Of a stretch of 49,730 nt of DNA, positions 1 to 8,876 are shown one piece after another. Both the position numbers and the translations under genes were made by a program. The notes under the pieces were generated by a model, which was not told where the DNA came from, did no database searches, and saw nothing but the letters and a program-made list of their open reading frames with translations. This DNA is from Terriglobia bacterium (lineage in GTDB: Bacteria; Acidobacteriota; Terriglobia; Terriglobales; Acidobacteriaceae). The stretch covers positions 1 through 49,730 of the forward strand of contig JAIQFW010000059.1 of the NCBI GenBank assembly GCA_020073105.1, in the 5' to 3' direction. Position 1 is the stretch's first letter. Each line of letters opens with the position of its first letter.

Positions 1-198
1 TACGAAGCGGGGCAGCGCCAGGCGCCGAACCTTTCGCGCATCAAGATGCTCGATGATAAGGCCCAGCTTCTGTCCGAGATCCCGGACGTGTTAAAGGCCG
101 GCGGCGTGGAGGACATTTTTTCTGCGATCTCGAACTTCTGCGGCGGCACTCCCCTCAGCGACGATTGCACCGTGGTCGAAATGGTCTACACGGGCTAG
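1..198 (+). CDS. SpoIIE/PP2C-type serine phosphatase, C-terminal fragment
   Basis: The window opens inside this gene and only the last 65 codons are present. The end of the protein reads GGTPLSDDCTVVEMVYTG. The DDCT(V/L) segment close to the C-terminus is the usual end of the SpoIIE/RsbU PP2C-like domain, where the Asp pair takes part in metal binding. Such proteins dephosphorylate anti-sigma-factor antagonists in partner-switching pathways, but the partner and any N-terminal sensor lie outside the window. The assignment rests on this one motif and the preceding helix, so it is probable rather than certain. Confidence 0.6.
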   Translation, partial: YEAGQRQAPNLSRIKMLDDKAQLLSEIPDVLKAGGVEDIFSAISNFCGGTPLSDDCTVVEMVYTG

Positions 199-272
199 GC
201 GCTTCCCATCCTCTGTAGTCGCGATGCTTTCATGGAGGGCTTCCGGCACCGAAGAAGGTGCACTGGAAACCT

Positions 273-287
273 GGGGACAGTGTCCCC
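273..287. repeat. Palindrome GGGGACA-G-TGTCCCC
   Basis: A perfect 7-bp inverted repeat with one central base, followed shortly by a third partial copy (TTTGTCCC). It lies between the phosphatase fragment and the small HTH gene. Elements starting GGGGACA are common in dispersed palindromic repeats of soil bacteria. Whether this one is a REP-like element or an operator cannot be decided from one copy. Confidence 0.5.
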
Positions 288-334
288 GAATTTGTCCCGA
301 CCGACATTGGGAAGACGGCGAGGACTTAAGTTTG

Positions 335-556
335 ATGGAATTCAATGCTATTCAGTACAGGCGCAAGGGCTATGCCGTTGCAACCGACGAACAATTGGCG
401 CGAATTACGAGAGTTCCCAAGAGGGAATTCATGCGTCGGGGAATTAACCAGCACACGCTGGAGAAAATCTGTGACCCGATACCTGTGCGGGCAGTCAAAC
501 TGGCCAAGTGCTTGAAGGTGCTTGAAGAATATGAGTTTGGGCAACGGAAGTCGTGA
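335..556 (+). CDS. Small helix-turn-helix-like protein of unknown function
   Basis: A 73-residue basic protein. The longer in-frame extension to position 224 would translate the palindrome at 273-287, so the ATG at 335 (MEFNAIQYRR) is preferred; a GAGG lies about 11 bases upstream. Residues of roughly 35-65 (GINQHTLEKIC, PVRAVKLAKCLKVLEEYE) resemble the second half of an XRE/lambda-repressor HTH: a recognition helix and then the helix carrying the PVRAxxLAKxLxxLE pattern. It could be a stand-alone DNA-binding protein or the remnant of a longer regulator. No partner gene is adjacent. Function unknown. Confidence 0.45.
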   Translation: MEFNAIQYRRKGYAVATDEQLARITRVPKREFMRRGINQHTLEKICDPIPVRAVKLAKCLKVLEEYEFGQRKS

Positions 557-692
557 AATAGTGAGCACCGCGACCCGGTAATTCCACTGGATTGGACAAT
601 ACGCGCTAATCAGCCTTCCCTCGGGATCGGGCTAATGAGTGAGATGGCGATATTTCGCCAACTACCAGCCAATAGAGAATTGACGCCTCAAA

Positions 693-2240
693 TTACCGGA
701 TCACATGGAACGGCACATTGCTGGTCAGCGTGCCGGTGGGCGTGGTCACCGTAGCATAGCCGGTCGTCGCGCCTGCAGGGACGGTAGCCTTGAGGAAAGT
801 GTCGGATACAACGGTGAAGCTCGCGGGAGTTCCGTTCAGGGAGACACCAGTGGCCCCGGTGAATCCCTGCCCGAGAATGCCGCCAGTTCCTCCGGCCTTG
901 CCGGAGTCGCGCACGAAGGCCACGAAGGGTCCAAGGCCAACGTCCAGGCTGAAGACCGTACCACAACCGGAGTGATCGTTACACGAATAATCCCCGCCTT
1001 GCTCCGTGGTCCCATAAAAGATTCCGTTGGTACCCTGGAGTAGTCCACCGTAAGGATAGACCCCATACCTACCGCTGAAGCGGTACACTGTCGTCAGCGT
1101 GCCATCCGATGTGATCCTGAAGATAGTGCCGCGGTTCTCAAAGCCGCCCGCCGCCGTTGTCCCGTACAGGTTGCCGTCTATGGCTTCGATCAGTGATCCG
1201 TAAGGATTCGCGCCGTCGGTGTCGTTAAAGCGGTGAATGGTCGTTAGGCTGCCGCTTGGAGTGATCTTGAACACAGTCCCGCAGCCATAGGGGCTTTTGC
1301 AGCTTGGATTCCCGCCGCCTACGGCTGTCCCATACAGATTGCCATCAAGGGCTTGCATCAGCCCGCCATAGGGATGGTATCCGTCCTCGCAGGTCGGCTG
1401 CCCGCAAAAATCATAAAGCGTGGTGAATGTGCCGTCCGAAGTCATCGCGAAGGTTGTGCCGCAACCGAGATAGCACAAATCATTACCTCCGCTATTGGGC
1501 CCTCCATACTCGGTAGTTCCATAGAAGGTCCCATTGCTAGCTTGAACGAGTCCTGTAGACCCCTGGCCATCCGTAGAGAAGTTGAAGCTGTGCAGAGTTG
1601 TTAGACTCCCTGCTGGGGTGATCCTAAAAACGGTGCCATATCCATTATCGCCACCAAAGTACGTTGTGCCGTAGAAGTCGCCATCAATGCCCTGAACCAG
1701 CGGTGCGCGAGGGTCTTCGCCGTCGATGCAATTCGGTTGGTCGCAAAAGTTGTAGAGAGTAGTCAGCGTGCCCTCTCGGGATAGTTTAAAGACTGTGCCG
1801 CCTAGATTCGCCCCTCCCGATGCTGTGGTCCCGTAAAAGTCCCCATTGTTGACCTGAATCAGATCGGAGGGTCCGCCGCCGTTAACGTCATCGTAGAAGC
1901 TATGAAGCGATGTGAGCCCTCCTCCTGGCGTAATCTCGAAGATGCTGCCAAACTCAGAATTTCCCCCCGCAGGTGTCACGCCAAAAGCTTTTCCATCGCG
2001 ACTCTGGATGAGAGACGTAGATGGGAAAAGACCGTTGTTCCACTCGAAATTCGCCAGATTTGTGAACCTGGGAGCGATGTGCTTGTTGCCTGCAGTGGCG
2101 GATTGCCTTCCCCGCTCTCCACTCCCAGGACTGAGAGTACGGTTTGGCAGTTCGCTCGTCTGCGCATTCGCTGCAATCGCCGTCCAGACACAGAACAGAG
2201 ACACGGCATAAGCCAACTTCCACCCACTAAGCTTCGTCAT
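693..2240 (-). CDS. Secreted GloVer-repeat (TIGR03803-type) beta-propeller-like protein with one IPT/TIG-like domain
   Basis: The start is the ATG at 2240 (MTKLSGWK), with GGAGG 7 bases upstream; the 15-residue upstream extension is ignored. A signal peptide (hydrophobic core, cleavage after ANAQ) is followed by seven repeats of about 45-60 residues built on YGTTxxGG...GTVFxxTPxGxLTTLxxF. Seven copies fit a seven-bladed propeller. Some repeats carry Cys pairs (FCDQPNC, YLGCG) that could form disulfides. The C-terminal 80 residues form an IPT/TIG-like Ig fold. The protein is predicted to be exported; its ligand is unknown. It is a close paralogue of the next gene, 48 bp upstream, but lacks that protein's last TIG domain. 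No anchor is visible. Confidence 0.8.
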   Translation of the reverse strand: MTKLSGWKLAYAVSLFCVWTAIAANAQTSELPNRTLSPGSGERGRQSATAGNKHIAPRFTNLANFEWNNGLFPSTSLIQSRDGKAFGVTPAGGNSEFGSIFEITPGGGLTSLHSFYDDVNGGGPSDLIQVNNGDFYGTTASGGANLGGTVFKLSREGTLTTLYNFCDQPNCIDGEDPRAPLVQGIDGDFYGTTYFGGDNGYGTVFRITPAGSLTTLHSFNFSTDGQGSTGLVQASNGTFYGTTEYGGPNSGGNDLCYLGCGTTFAMTSDGTFTTLYDFCGQPTCEDGYHPYGGLMQALDGNLYGTAVGGGNPSCKSPYGCGTVFKITPSGSLTTIHRFNDTDGANPYGSLIEAIDGNLYGTTAAGGFENRGTIFRITSDGTLTTVYRFSGRYGVYPYGGLLQGTNGIFYGTTEQGGDYSCNDHSGCGTVFSLDVGLGPFVAFVRDSGKAGGTGGILGQGFTGATGVSLNGTPASFTVVSDTFLKATVPAGATTGYATVTTPTGTLTSNVPFHVIR

Positions 2241-2288
2241 GGGTAATCCTCCGTGGCGCGAGATATTTGCTTCCACGAAACTCACCGC

Positions 2289-3941
2289 TCACTGCGTCAC
2301 CGTAAACATCCCCGAGCTAATCGCCACTCCACCCTTCGTCTCGATTCCAATCTTCCCCGTCTTCGCACCCGCTGGCACCGTCGCTATCACTTGCGTGTCG
2401 GAGTTCACGGTGAACTGCGCGGGTACGCGGTCACCAAAGCCAACTCCCTGAGTCTGCGTAAGGCTGACTCCAGTAATCGTGACTTGTGCGCCGACCGGGC
2501 CGCTCGGCGGATTGAAGCTCAGTAGCTGTGGAGTGACACGGAAGGGTTTGTTGCTGGTTAACGTGCCGGAAGGCGTGGTGACGGTGACGTAGCCCGTAGT
2601 CGCTCCGGCGGGCACGGTGGCTTTCAGAAACGTGTCGGAGACAACAGTGAAATTTGCGGGAGTTCCATTGATAGAGACGCTGCTAGTTCCGGTGAATCCC
2701 TGGCCGAGGATGCCGCCAATCTGACCAACCTTTCCGGAGGCTCGGACGAAAGCGACGAACGGGCCCACACCGACATTAAGACTGAACGCCGTGCCACAAC
2801 TATTGCATTGACTGTCGCCGCCGCTAGTGGTTAGACCATAAAAGGCACCCGATGTGCTTTGGGTCAATTCATTCCAAGGGAACCACCCGTCTGAGTCCCC
2901 GAACGCATGGAGAATATCGACGTGTCCGTCGGGATTAACCCGAAATATTGTCCCGCATCCGTACTGCATGGAACATGCTCCTCCGCCATAAATTGCAGTC
3001 CCATACAACATCCCGTCGGCAGCCTCAACCAATCCGAAAGGTTCTGAGCCATCACTTAATCTGAAGGTGTGAATGACGGTGAATGTGCCCCTCGAAGTCA
3101 ACTTAAACAGGGTACCGATATTATGAGTCCCGCCCGCCGTGGCGGTTCCGTAGAAATTGCCATCGGATGCGAAAATTACTCCGGCCTGCGGGGTCGCACC
3201 GTCTGTACATGCTGGAGGGTCGCCACAGAAACTGTGTACGCGAGTAAGAACGCCACCCTTGGTGATTCGGAATACCGTCCCTTTGCTACTGTCTCCCCCG
3301 CCTGCCGCAGTTCCATAAAAATACCCATCGGCAGCCTGAACTATCGTATTTGGGCCACAACCTTCGTTTGGCAAAAAGGTGTGGAGGCTTGTCAGCTTGC
3401 CCGAGGGAGTGATCTTGAAAAAGGTGCCGCAGGATGCAGGGCCGCCGCCTTCACCGGAAGTCCCGTAGAAATTGCCATCGTCGGCCAATGTCAATCCAGC
3501 ATGGGGCATTGCACCGTCGCTACCCGAGAAGTTATATAAGGTTGTAAAAACACCTTCAGGTGTCATCTTGAAGATCGTCCCGTAACTGTAGAAACCGTTG
3601 ATTCCGCGATCTGACGTTGTACCGTAAAAGTTGCCGTCAACTCCCAGAGTCAATCCATCAAACGGCTGCTCTCCGTCCGTGAAATTGAAGGTATGCAGAA
3701 GCGTCGTATCACCAGATGGCGTCATTCTAAAGATCGTGCCAAACCCATTACCTCCCAATACTGTTGTCCCATATAAGTTTCCGTCTCGGCCCTGAGTCAG
3801 GGATGCAAATTGCGGATAGTAACCATTGATCCCATCGAAACTCACCAAAGTAGTAAACGTCTGCGCGGAAGAAAGCGTTGTGATTAGCACGCAGAATAGA
3901 AGAGCAGCGCAGGTCTTTTTCCAACCGCCTAGTCTTGTCAT
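2289..3941 (-). CDS. Secreted GloVer-repeat protein with two IPT/TIG-like domains
   Basis: The start is the ATG at 3941 (MTRLGGWKK), with GGAGG 5 bases upstream. A signal peptide ends near LSSAQ. Seven YGTTxxGG/GTIFxxTP repeats follow (residues of about 30-370), then two Ig-like IPT/TIG modules: one starting GPFVAFVR and a second starting LLSFNPPSGPVGAQVTITG. The second has the standard acidobacterial TIG signature P-SGPVG-V-I-G. With its downstream neighbour it forms a tandem duplication on the same strand. The role is unknown; adhesion or carbohydrate binding at the cell surface is a guess from the architecture. Confidence 0.8.
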   Translation of the reverse strand: MTRLGGWKKTCAALLFCVLITTLSSAQTFTTLVSFDGINGYYPQFASLTQGRDGNLYGTTVLGGNGFGTIFRMTPSGDTTLLHTFNFTDGEQPFDGLTLGVDGNFYGTTSDRGINGFYSYGTIFKMTPEGVFTTLYNFSGSDGAMPHAGLTLADDGNFYGTSGEGGGPASCGTFFKITPSGKLTSLHTFLPNEGCGPNTIVQAADGYFYGTAAGGGDSSKGTVFRITKGGVLTRVHSFCGDPPACTDGATPQAGVIFASDGNFYGTATAGGTHNIGTLFKLTSRGTFTVIHTFRLSDGSEPFGLVEAADGMLYGTAIYGGGACSMQYGCGTIFRVNPDGHVDILHAFGDSDGWFPWNELTQSTSGAFYGLTTSGGDSQCNSCGTAFSLNVGVGPFVAFVRASGKVGQIGGILGQGFTGTSSVSINGTPANFTVVSDTFLKATVPAGATTGYVTVTTPSGTLTSNKPFRVTPQLLSFNPPSGPVGAQVTITGVSLTQTQGVGFGDRVPAQFTVNSDTQVIATVPAGAKTGKIGIETKGGVAISSGMFTVTQ

Positions 3942-4214
3942 GAAGTCCTCCACGCCACTTGACACTGCCGAGGAATATTCATCAACCAAAAGACGGGGTC
4001 GCTCAGCCGCAGACCGCAAAGGGAGCCAAATGCGGCAGGCCGAGCGTCCCAAATTATCCTCTCGGCCAGGGGAGGGGTCAAGCTGAGAATGATATTTTCG
4101 CCGAGGTGTAGCAAAATCCCCTCAGGTCGTAGTACCCCGCTAAGACTTTGACTTCGCCCGGCAACACCCCTAACATTGCAGCCCAGTGTCCTTGCGCCAC
4201 TCATGATCAGCTAA

Positions 4215-4298
4215 ACCATCTCGCATTACTGGATTTTCCAGATGCTCGACGGAGGTGGGATGGGCGTGGTCTACGAAGCTAAGGATCTAAAGGTGGGA
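4215..4298 (+). pseudogene. Remnant of the N-terminal lobe of a Ser/Thr protein kinase
   Basis: Plus-strand frame 4218-4298 reads ISHYWIFQML, then DGGGMGVVYEAKDLKVG. This matches the start of Pkn/STPK kinases of Acidobacteriota (ISHY-I-LGGGGMGVVY-A-D--L), including the glycine-rich P-loop GxGxxGxV as GGGMGVV. A stop codon (TAA, 4212-4214) lies just upstream in frame, there is no start codon, and the sequence loses similarity after about 28 codons, before the catalytic lysine. It runs into the 3' end of the convergent cfa gene. The bases from 3942 to 4214 hold nothing else I can recognise. Confidence 0.55.
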
Positions 4299-4324
4299 GT
4301 GGCACGTCGCGCCCAGGGGGCACC

Positions 4325-5614
4325 TCAATACCAATCTTCGCGTGTCAGCGGCAGCCCGCTTCTTCCCACGTCGTTCTTTACCAGCAAGGTCTGATACAGA
4401 TCGAGCTTGCCGCTGCGGAAGTAGTACTCCGACCCGGCCAGGTACAGCCGCCAGATTCTGTATTTCACCTCATCGGCCACCCGGCGCGCTTCCTCTGCGT
4501 GACCTTCCAGCCGCCGCAGCCAGTGATGCAAGGTCAGCGCATAGTGCTCGCGCAGGTTTTCCAGGTCGCGCACCTCGAAGCCCGCTTCCTCTGCGGCTTG
4601 CAGGGTGGTCGCGAGGGGTACCAGTTCACCATCCGGGAAGACATAGACATCGGTGAAAGTGGGCCGCTGCGGTGCCGGCCGGTTTCCCGCTCGACCAATG
4701 CCATGATTCAGAAACACTCCGCCCGAGCGGAGCAGGCGATAGGCGTGCTGAAAATATTCCCGCAACCGGGATGACCCTACATGTTCGACCATGCCGATGC
4801 TGGCCAGCTTGTCATAGGCGCCGGATCCCTCCACATCGCGATAGTCGAGCAAACGAACCTCGCAGCGCTCGGCCAACCCCTCCTGCAGAATGCGTTCGCG
4901 TGCGAACCCCAGCTGCCGCTCACTCAGAGTGACGCCTAAAGCCTGCACTCCATAGTCGCGGGCGGCATGGATGACCAGACCACCCCAGCCGCAGCCGATG
5001 TCGAGCAGCTTCTCTCCCGGCTTGAGGCGCAGCTTGCGGCAGATATAGTCGAGCTTCTGTCGCTGGGCCAAGTCGAGATCATCACTCGGCGTCTGGAAAT
5101 ATCCGCAGGAGTACACCATGTTCCGGTCCAGCCACAGCCGGTAGAAGTCATTCGACAGGTCGTAGTGATAGCTGACGGCCTGTCGGTCACGCTGTTTGGA
5201 ATGCACCCCACCGTGCAGCTCGATTGCACCGGCGGCCGGCTTTGACGTGTGGCTCGGCAAACCCAGCAACAAGCCACCGAGACGAAGCTTTTCGTTGACG
5301 CTCCAGTGTTTGTTCAACAGGTAGTCGGCGAGAGGGAAGACCGCCCCAAGATCGCCGTCGAAATCGAATTGGCCGTAAAGGTAGGCTTCGGCGAGTGCGA
5401 CCTGGCGGGAGGACGCAAACACCGTGCGTAAGGCGGAAGGGTCATTGATTCGCCAAGTGAAGCGCCGGAACTGACTGGCTTCCGGATCCCAATGTGTTCC
5501 GTCCCACAACTCAATTGCGAAATCACGCGGGTGGTATTCGTCCAGCAACTCCCGCAGAAATCGCAGAGCTCTCGACGCAACCCGGTCTTCCGGTTTCCAG
5601 GCCCGCTGTGCCAT
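4325..5614 (-). CDS. cfa: Cyclopropane-fatty-acyl-phospholipid synthase
   Basis: 429 residues, the usual length for the family. It transfers a methylene group from S-adenosylmethionine to the cis double bond of unsaturated acyl chains in membrane phospholipids. The SAM-binding motif LLDIGCGWGG is at about residues 203-212. Before it comes the family signature YHYDLSNDFYRLWLD (149-163) with VYSCGYF. The N-terminal part (1-130) is the lipid-binding region, including the AEAYLYGQFDFDGDL segment. The stop of the upstream GH15 gene (5630) is only 15 bases from this start, so the two are probably co-transcribed. Regulation is not visible. Confidence 0.93.
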   Translation of the reverse strand: MAQRAWKPEDRVASRALRFLRELLDEYHPRDFAIELWDGTHWDPEASQFRRFTWRINDPSALRTVFASSRQVALAEAYLYGQFDFDGDLGAVFPLADYLLNKHWSVNEKLRLGGLLLGLPSHTSKPAAGAIELHGGVHSKQRDRQAVSYHYDLSNDFYRLWLDRNMVYSCGYFQTPSDDLDLAQRQKLDYICRKLRLKPGEKLLDIGCGWGGLVIHAARDYGVQALGVTLSERQLGFARERILQEGLAERCEVRLLDYRDVEGSGAYDKLASIGMVEHVGSSRLREYFQHAYRLLRSGGVFLNHGIGRAGNRPAPQRPTFTDVYVFPDGELVPLATTLQAAEEAGFEVRDLENLREHYALTLHHWLRRLEGHAEEARRVADEVKYRIWRLYLAGSEYYFRSGKLDLYQTLLVKNDVGRSGLPLTREDWY

Positions 5615-5629
5615 GTTTCACCACCGGCA

Positions 5630-8032
5630 TCAGGTTTCTACTCCTACCCTAAAGTCTACCCCTTCCCATCGTTGTTCATGCGGCCAATAAAAGGTGAAGA
5701 CAATTTCTCGCCCCGCATCCAACTGCGTAGTGGGCAAATCGGCAACGTAGACGCCCGCGCCGGTGTCGTCGCTCGGCATGTCCTGCACGGTCTGCCAGGC
5801 ATCGACACTCCAGTGCACCGTCGCCGGGTTTTGCAACACCAACCGTAATATTTTCCCTGGCTGCATGAAGCGGCATTTGTTGTTAAACCGCCATCCGCAA
5901 TAAGGCGATCGCTTCTTCTCCACCTGGTAGCGCTGCACCGGTTGTGGCGGCTGGTCAAAGATCTTTCCGTCACGCAGGGAACGACGCAATTTGATGTACT
6001 CGGAGTGCGCCCACACCAGCGGACACGCCGACCCCGTGCCCTTGCCCGTAAACAATTCGGCATAGGGCAGATCGGGTGCATCCCAAACCTGCTCGGGTAA
6101 CAAATGGCCGGCGGAGACCGAGCCCTCCATCGCGGCCAGGAGTTCTTCGGCGGTTTGGCGATTGCCGGCGGCCAATTCATAATGCGCGCGCTCCCCGGCT
6201 AAAAGAGGCCAGGGGCGACCGATTCCGGTGCCGTCAAAGGGCGAACCATCCTCGTGTTCGCCGTAGCCGTCGCCGTTGTAGCGATACCAGCATGGTCCCT
6301 GCGGCAGTTTCACCCGCAGCAGCGCGTCGATTACTTTGATGGTATTCAGGATGCGCGGATCGTCGGGAGCGCGCAGTCCGAAGCGGACCAGCGCCAAGGC
6401 ATCCGGGCTGACGATATGCGCGGCCGGGGCACTGCTTTGTCCCGGGGGCCGGTTCTTGATGGGTACAAAACCCTGTAGCGGCGAAGCGGCCCCGTCCGAG
6501 TCCGGGGGCGCAATGCGCACGTAGTAGCCTTCGACGCCGATTTGGCGTGCCAGGTCAGTTCCGGTCGCGTAGGTCCAATCCTCCACCTTATCGTTCCAGG
6601 CATCGGCGAGCTCCCGCAGATAACGCCCGAGCTTCCTCTCCTCCACCGCATCGGCGAAGTCGGCTGCTGCGAGCAGCGCCGAAATCTCTACTGCCAGTGT
6701 GAAGGGAGAGTATCCGCCATCTTCTTCCCAGCGGTCCTGCTGGGTGACCGGACCATTGCGGTAGATGAAATCAGCAGCGCGATAAACCATCATCCACCAG
6801 CGCTTCAAGTCGCCCAAAGCCGCGGGAGCTTCCCGGCGCAGGGTGTCCACCAAAAGGATGGGGAAGGCGGCTTCGTCCATCTGCAGCCCCATCCAGTAAG
6901 GACGCCCGTCCAGCCACATGTTCTGCGCCCAGTGGCCGTCCGCTTCCTGGGTGGACTCCAGGTAACGCAACACGCGCACAGCATCGTCTTTGGCGCCAGC
7001 GGCCAAGAACCCAAACGCAGTTTCCACCAGATCTCGCGGCCACACCAGGTGGTAGCCCCCGAGATCCTCGTCCCCTTTGTTGAAGCCCCAGGGAATGGAA
7101 AGGCTGGCGATCGCCCCTCCCAGGAAGTCCTTGGACTCGTGCGTACGTAATATCGCCATGCTTGCCCGGTAGAGGTCGCGCTCCCGTCGAGGTTCGTCCA
7201 GTTTCAGCAGTCCGTGCTGCCAGTTCTTCCAATGCAGCACGTAATGCCTGCGCAGTTCCTCGTATGGCTCCAGCAGGCTGGATCGCACCTGTTGACCTGC
7301 CTCCGACCAGCTTCCACCGAAACCGAGCGCCAGGACAAACTCGCCATTGCAGGCCGTCAGATCAATCTCGCCGGTCAGGGCAATGTTCCCATTCTCCGCG
7401 CGAGTGTAGTCCCAGGTCATCTGGTAATTCTTTGAGAGGTCCTGCCAGCCGTCGGAGGAGCCAACAAATCCGGCCGACATCTTGAGCCAGGGCGCCGAGC
7501 AGGCGAATGCCAATGCTGTCCCCTCACGCTCCGCGAACAACATGGGCACGCTCTTGTAATCGCCCGCCCAACCTGTATTGCCGGTGCCGTAGTTCGCCAG
7601 ATGTGGTGAAAGCAAGGCATACAACCGGTAATCGGAAAGCCTTCCCTGGAGTGGGATAAAGCGGATTCTCTGCAGCACGACGTTGCGGTAAGGATCGGTC
7701 AGCACCTCCTTTTCGATCCGATAGCGCCCCTGCATCTCTGTATTCGTTAGTTCGAAGACGGGAACCCCAGGTTCCAGCGGAGTGTTTTCAAACCGGCAGT
7801 GACGCTTCTCCTCGGAGAAGTACACCCTGCCATCCGTGACAATCAAACCCAGGTCGCGGGTGCAGGCCTGGTCGACCCGCGGATAGTAGACCTCGTTCAG
7901 AATGCCGTGGCTGGTGGTGAACCAGATCCGGCTGTGGAGGTTCAAGGCGGTGCCCACGCCGCTCTTGGCGCTGGAAGTCCAGCGTGGCGGGATTCCCGGC
8001 CAGCCAGGTGCAAATCGTTCGTTCTCACTCAA
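5630..8032 (-). CDS. Glycoside hydrolase family 15 glucoamylase/glucodextranase-like enzyme
   Basis: 800 residues. Hydrolyses terminal alpha-linked glucose from glucans. An N-terminal beta-sandwich resembling the glucodextranase N domain (about 1-270) precedes the (alpha/alpha)6 catalytic domain (about 285-690). The WPRD motif (331-334), the general-acid segment DRWEEDGGYSPFT (Glu436/437) and the candidate general base in LLPEQVWD (Glu647) are all present. The last 100 residues form a beta-rich C-terminal module. No signal peptide is visible, so it probably acts in the cytoplasm on storage glucan or trehalose-type sugars. The best start is TTG at 8032, with GGAG about 9 bases upstream; no in-frame ATG lies near it. 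Confidence 0.9.
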   Translation of the reverse strand: MSENERFAPGWPGIPPRWTSSAKSGVGTALNLHSRIWFTTSHGILNEVYYPRVDQACTRDLGLIVTDGRVYFSEEKRHCRFENTPLEPGVPVFELTNTEMQGRYRIEKEVLTDPYRNVVLQRIRFIPLQGRLSDYRLYALLSPHLANYGTGNTGWAGDYKSVPMLFAEREGTALAFACSAPWLKMSAGFVGSSDGWQDLSKNYQMTWDYTRAENGNIALTGEIDLTACNGEFVLALGFGGSWSEAGQQVRSSLLEPYEELRRHYVLHWKNWQHGLLKLDEPRRERDLYRASMAILRTHESKDFLGGAIASLSIPWGFNKGDEDLGGYHLVWPRDLVETAFGFLAAGAKDDAVRVLRYLESTQEADGHWAQNMWLDGRPYWMGLQMDEAAFPILLVDTLRREAPAALGDLKRWWMMVYRAADFIYRNGPVTQQDRWEEDGGYSPFTLAVEISALLAAADFADAVEERKLGRYLRELADAWNDKVEDWTYATGTDLARQIGVEGYYVRIAPPDSDGAASPLQGFVPIKNRPPGQSSAPAAHIVSPDALALVRFGLRAPDDPRILNTIKVIDALLRVKLPQGPCWYRYNGDGYGEHEDGSPFDGTGIGRPWPLLAGERAHYELAAGNRQTAEELLAAMEGSVSAGHLLPEQVWDAPDLPYAELFTGKGTGSACPLVWAHSEYIKLRRSLRDGKIFDQPPQPVQRYQVEKKRSPYCGWRFNNKCRFMQPGKILRLVLQNPATVHWSVDAWQTVQDMPSDDTGAGVYVADLPTTQLDAGREIVFTFYWPHEQRWEGVDFRVGVET

Positions 8033-8135
8033 CTCGTTGGTCTCCGAGTCCGACTCGCTGTTACCCAGCGCATACTACTAGAATGCAGATGACTACGGGA
8101 ACCGGTTCGATTCCGTTACACCCGGGCGATTCACG

Positions 8136-8804
8136 ATGAGTATGGACGTCCAAACCGATCGCTTGACCGCGCTGCGACAAAGCATGGTGAATGACCAGGT
8201 GCACGCTCGCGGTGTCCGCGACCAACGTGTGCTCGCCGCCATGACGAAAGTCCCACGTCACCTGTTCGTTGACGATGAGTATCAGGCGCAGGCTTACGAA
8301 GACCACCCCATACCGATTGGTGAAGGCCAGACGGTTTCCCAACCCCTGATCGTAGCTTTGATGTTGGAGGCGTTATCCCTTGCCGGCCCGGAGACGGTTT
8401 TGGAGGTCGGTACCGGTTCCGGCTACCAGACTGCTCTGCTTGCGGAATTGGCGCAACAGGTTTATTCGGTGGAACGTCTTCCCGAGTTGGCGCGCTCGGC
8501 GGCAGCTCGACTCGAAAGCCTCGGCTACGGAAATGTCAGCGTGTCAGTAGGGGACGGCAGCCTCGGCCTTTCGGAAAAGGCACCCTTTGACGCCATTGTG
8601 GTTTCAGCGGCCGCACCGCAAATCCCTCAAGCATTACTTGAACAATTGCGCGAAGGCGGACGCCTGGTGGTTCCGGTCGGGCCAGCCCATGCTCAAGAGT
8701 TGCAGTTGGTGCGCAAGCAACAGGGCCGGGCGGTCATCGCCAACCTGGAGGGATGCCGCTTTGTGCCGCTGATCGGCCAGCAGGGCTACGAAGAAGGATG
8801 GTAG
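8136..8804 (+). CDS. pcm: Protein-L-isoaspartate O-methyltransferase
   Basis: 222 residues. Uses SAM to methylate L-isoaspartyl residues in aged proteins so that they can revert to aspartate. The family start (MVNDQV-ARGV-D-RVL-AM--VPRH-FV) and GQTVSQP are present, and the SAM-binding motif VLEVGTGSGYQTALLAEL sits at about residues 88-105. It is divergent from the GH15 gene, with about 100 bases between the starts. The MSMDV start at 8136 could instead be the second ATG at 8142. No clear Shine-Dalgarno sequence is visible. Confidence 0.95.
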   Translation: MSMDVQTDRLTALRQSMVNDQVHARGVRDQRVLAAMTKVPRHLFVDDEYQAQAYEDHPIPIGEGQTVSQPLIVALMLEALSLAGPETVLEVGTGSGYQTALLAELAQQVYSVERLPELARSAAARLESLGYGNVSVSVGDGSLGLSEKAPFDAIVVSAAAPQIPQALLEQLREGGRLVVPVGPAHAQELQLVRKQQGRAVIANLEGCRFVPLIGQQGYEEGW

Positions 8805-8814
8805 GACGATGGAG

Positions 8815-8834
8815 GACGGGCGTCCGCGCCCGTC
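8815..8834. repeat. Hairpin GACGGGCG-TCCG-CGCCCGTC
   Basis: A perfect 8-bp stem with a 4-base loop directly after pcm and before mqnP. There is no T-run, so a Rho-independent terminator is unlikely. A related ACGGGCGTCCCGCC sequence occurs near 15430 after the asparaginase gene, which suggests a small dispersed intergenic palindrome. Confidence 0.5.
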
Positions 8835-8876
8835 TCGCGAGGGCCGAGAAGTACGATCCTCCTTTACAATCTTCCC

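Noticed and set aside
224-334. Extended N-terminus of the small HTH-like protein.
   Set aside because: The extension translates the GGGGACAGTGTCCCC palindrome and lacks a ribosome binding site; ATG 335 fits better.
8101-8117. ACCGG-TTCGATT-CCGTT looks like a tRNA T-arm upstream of pcm.
   Set aside because: One stem mismatch, no acceptor, anticodon or D-arm nearby, and no integrase or second copy; chance similarity is likely.
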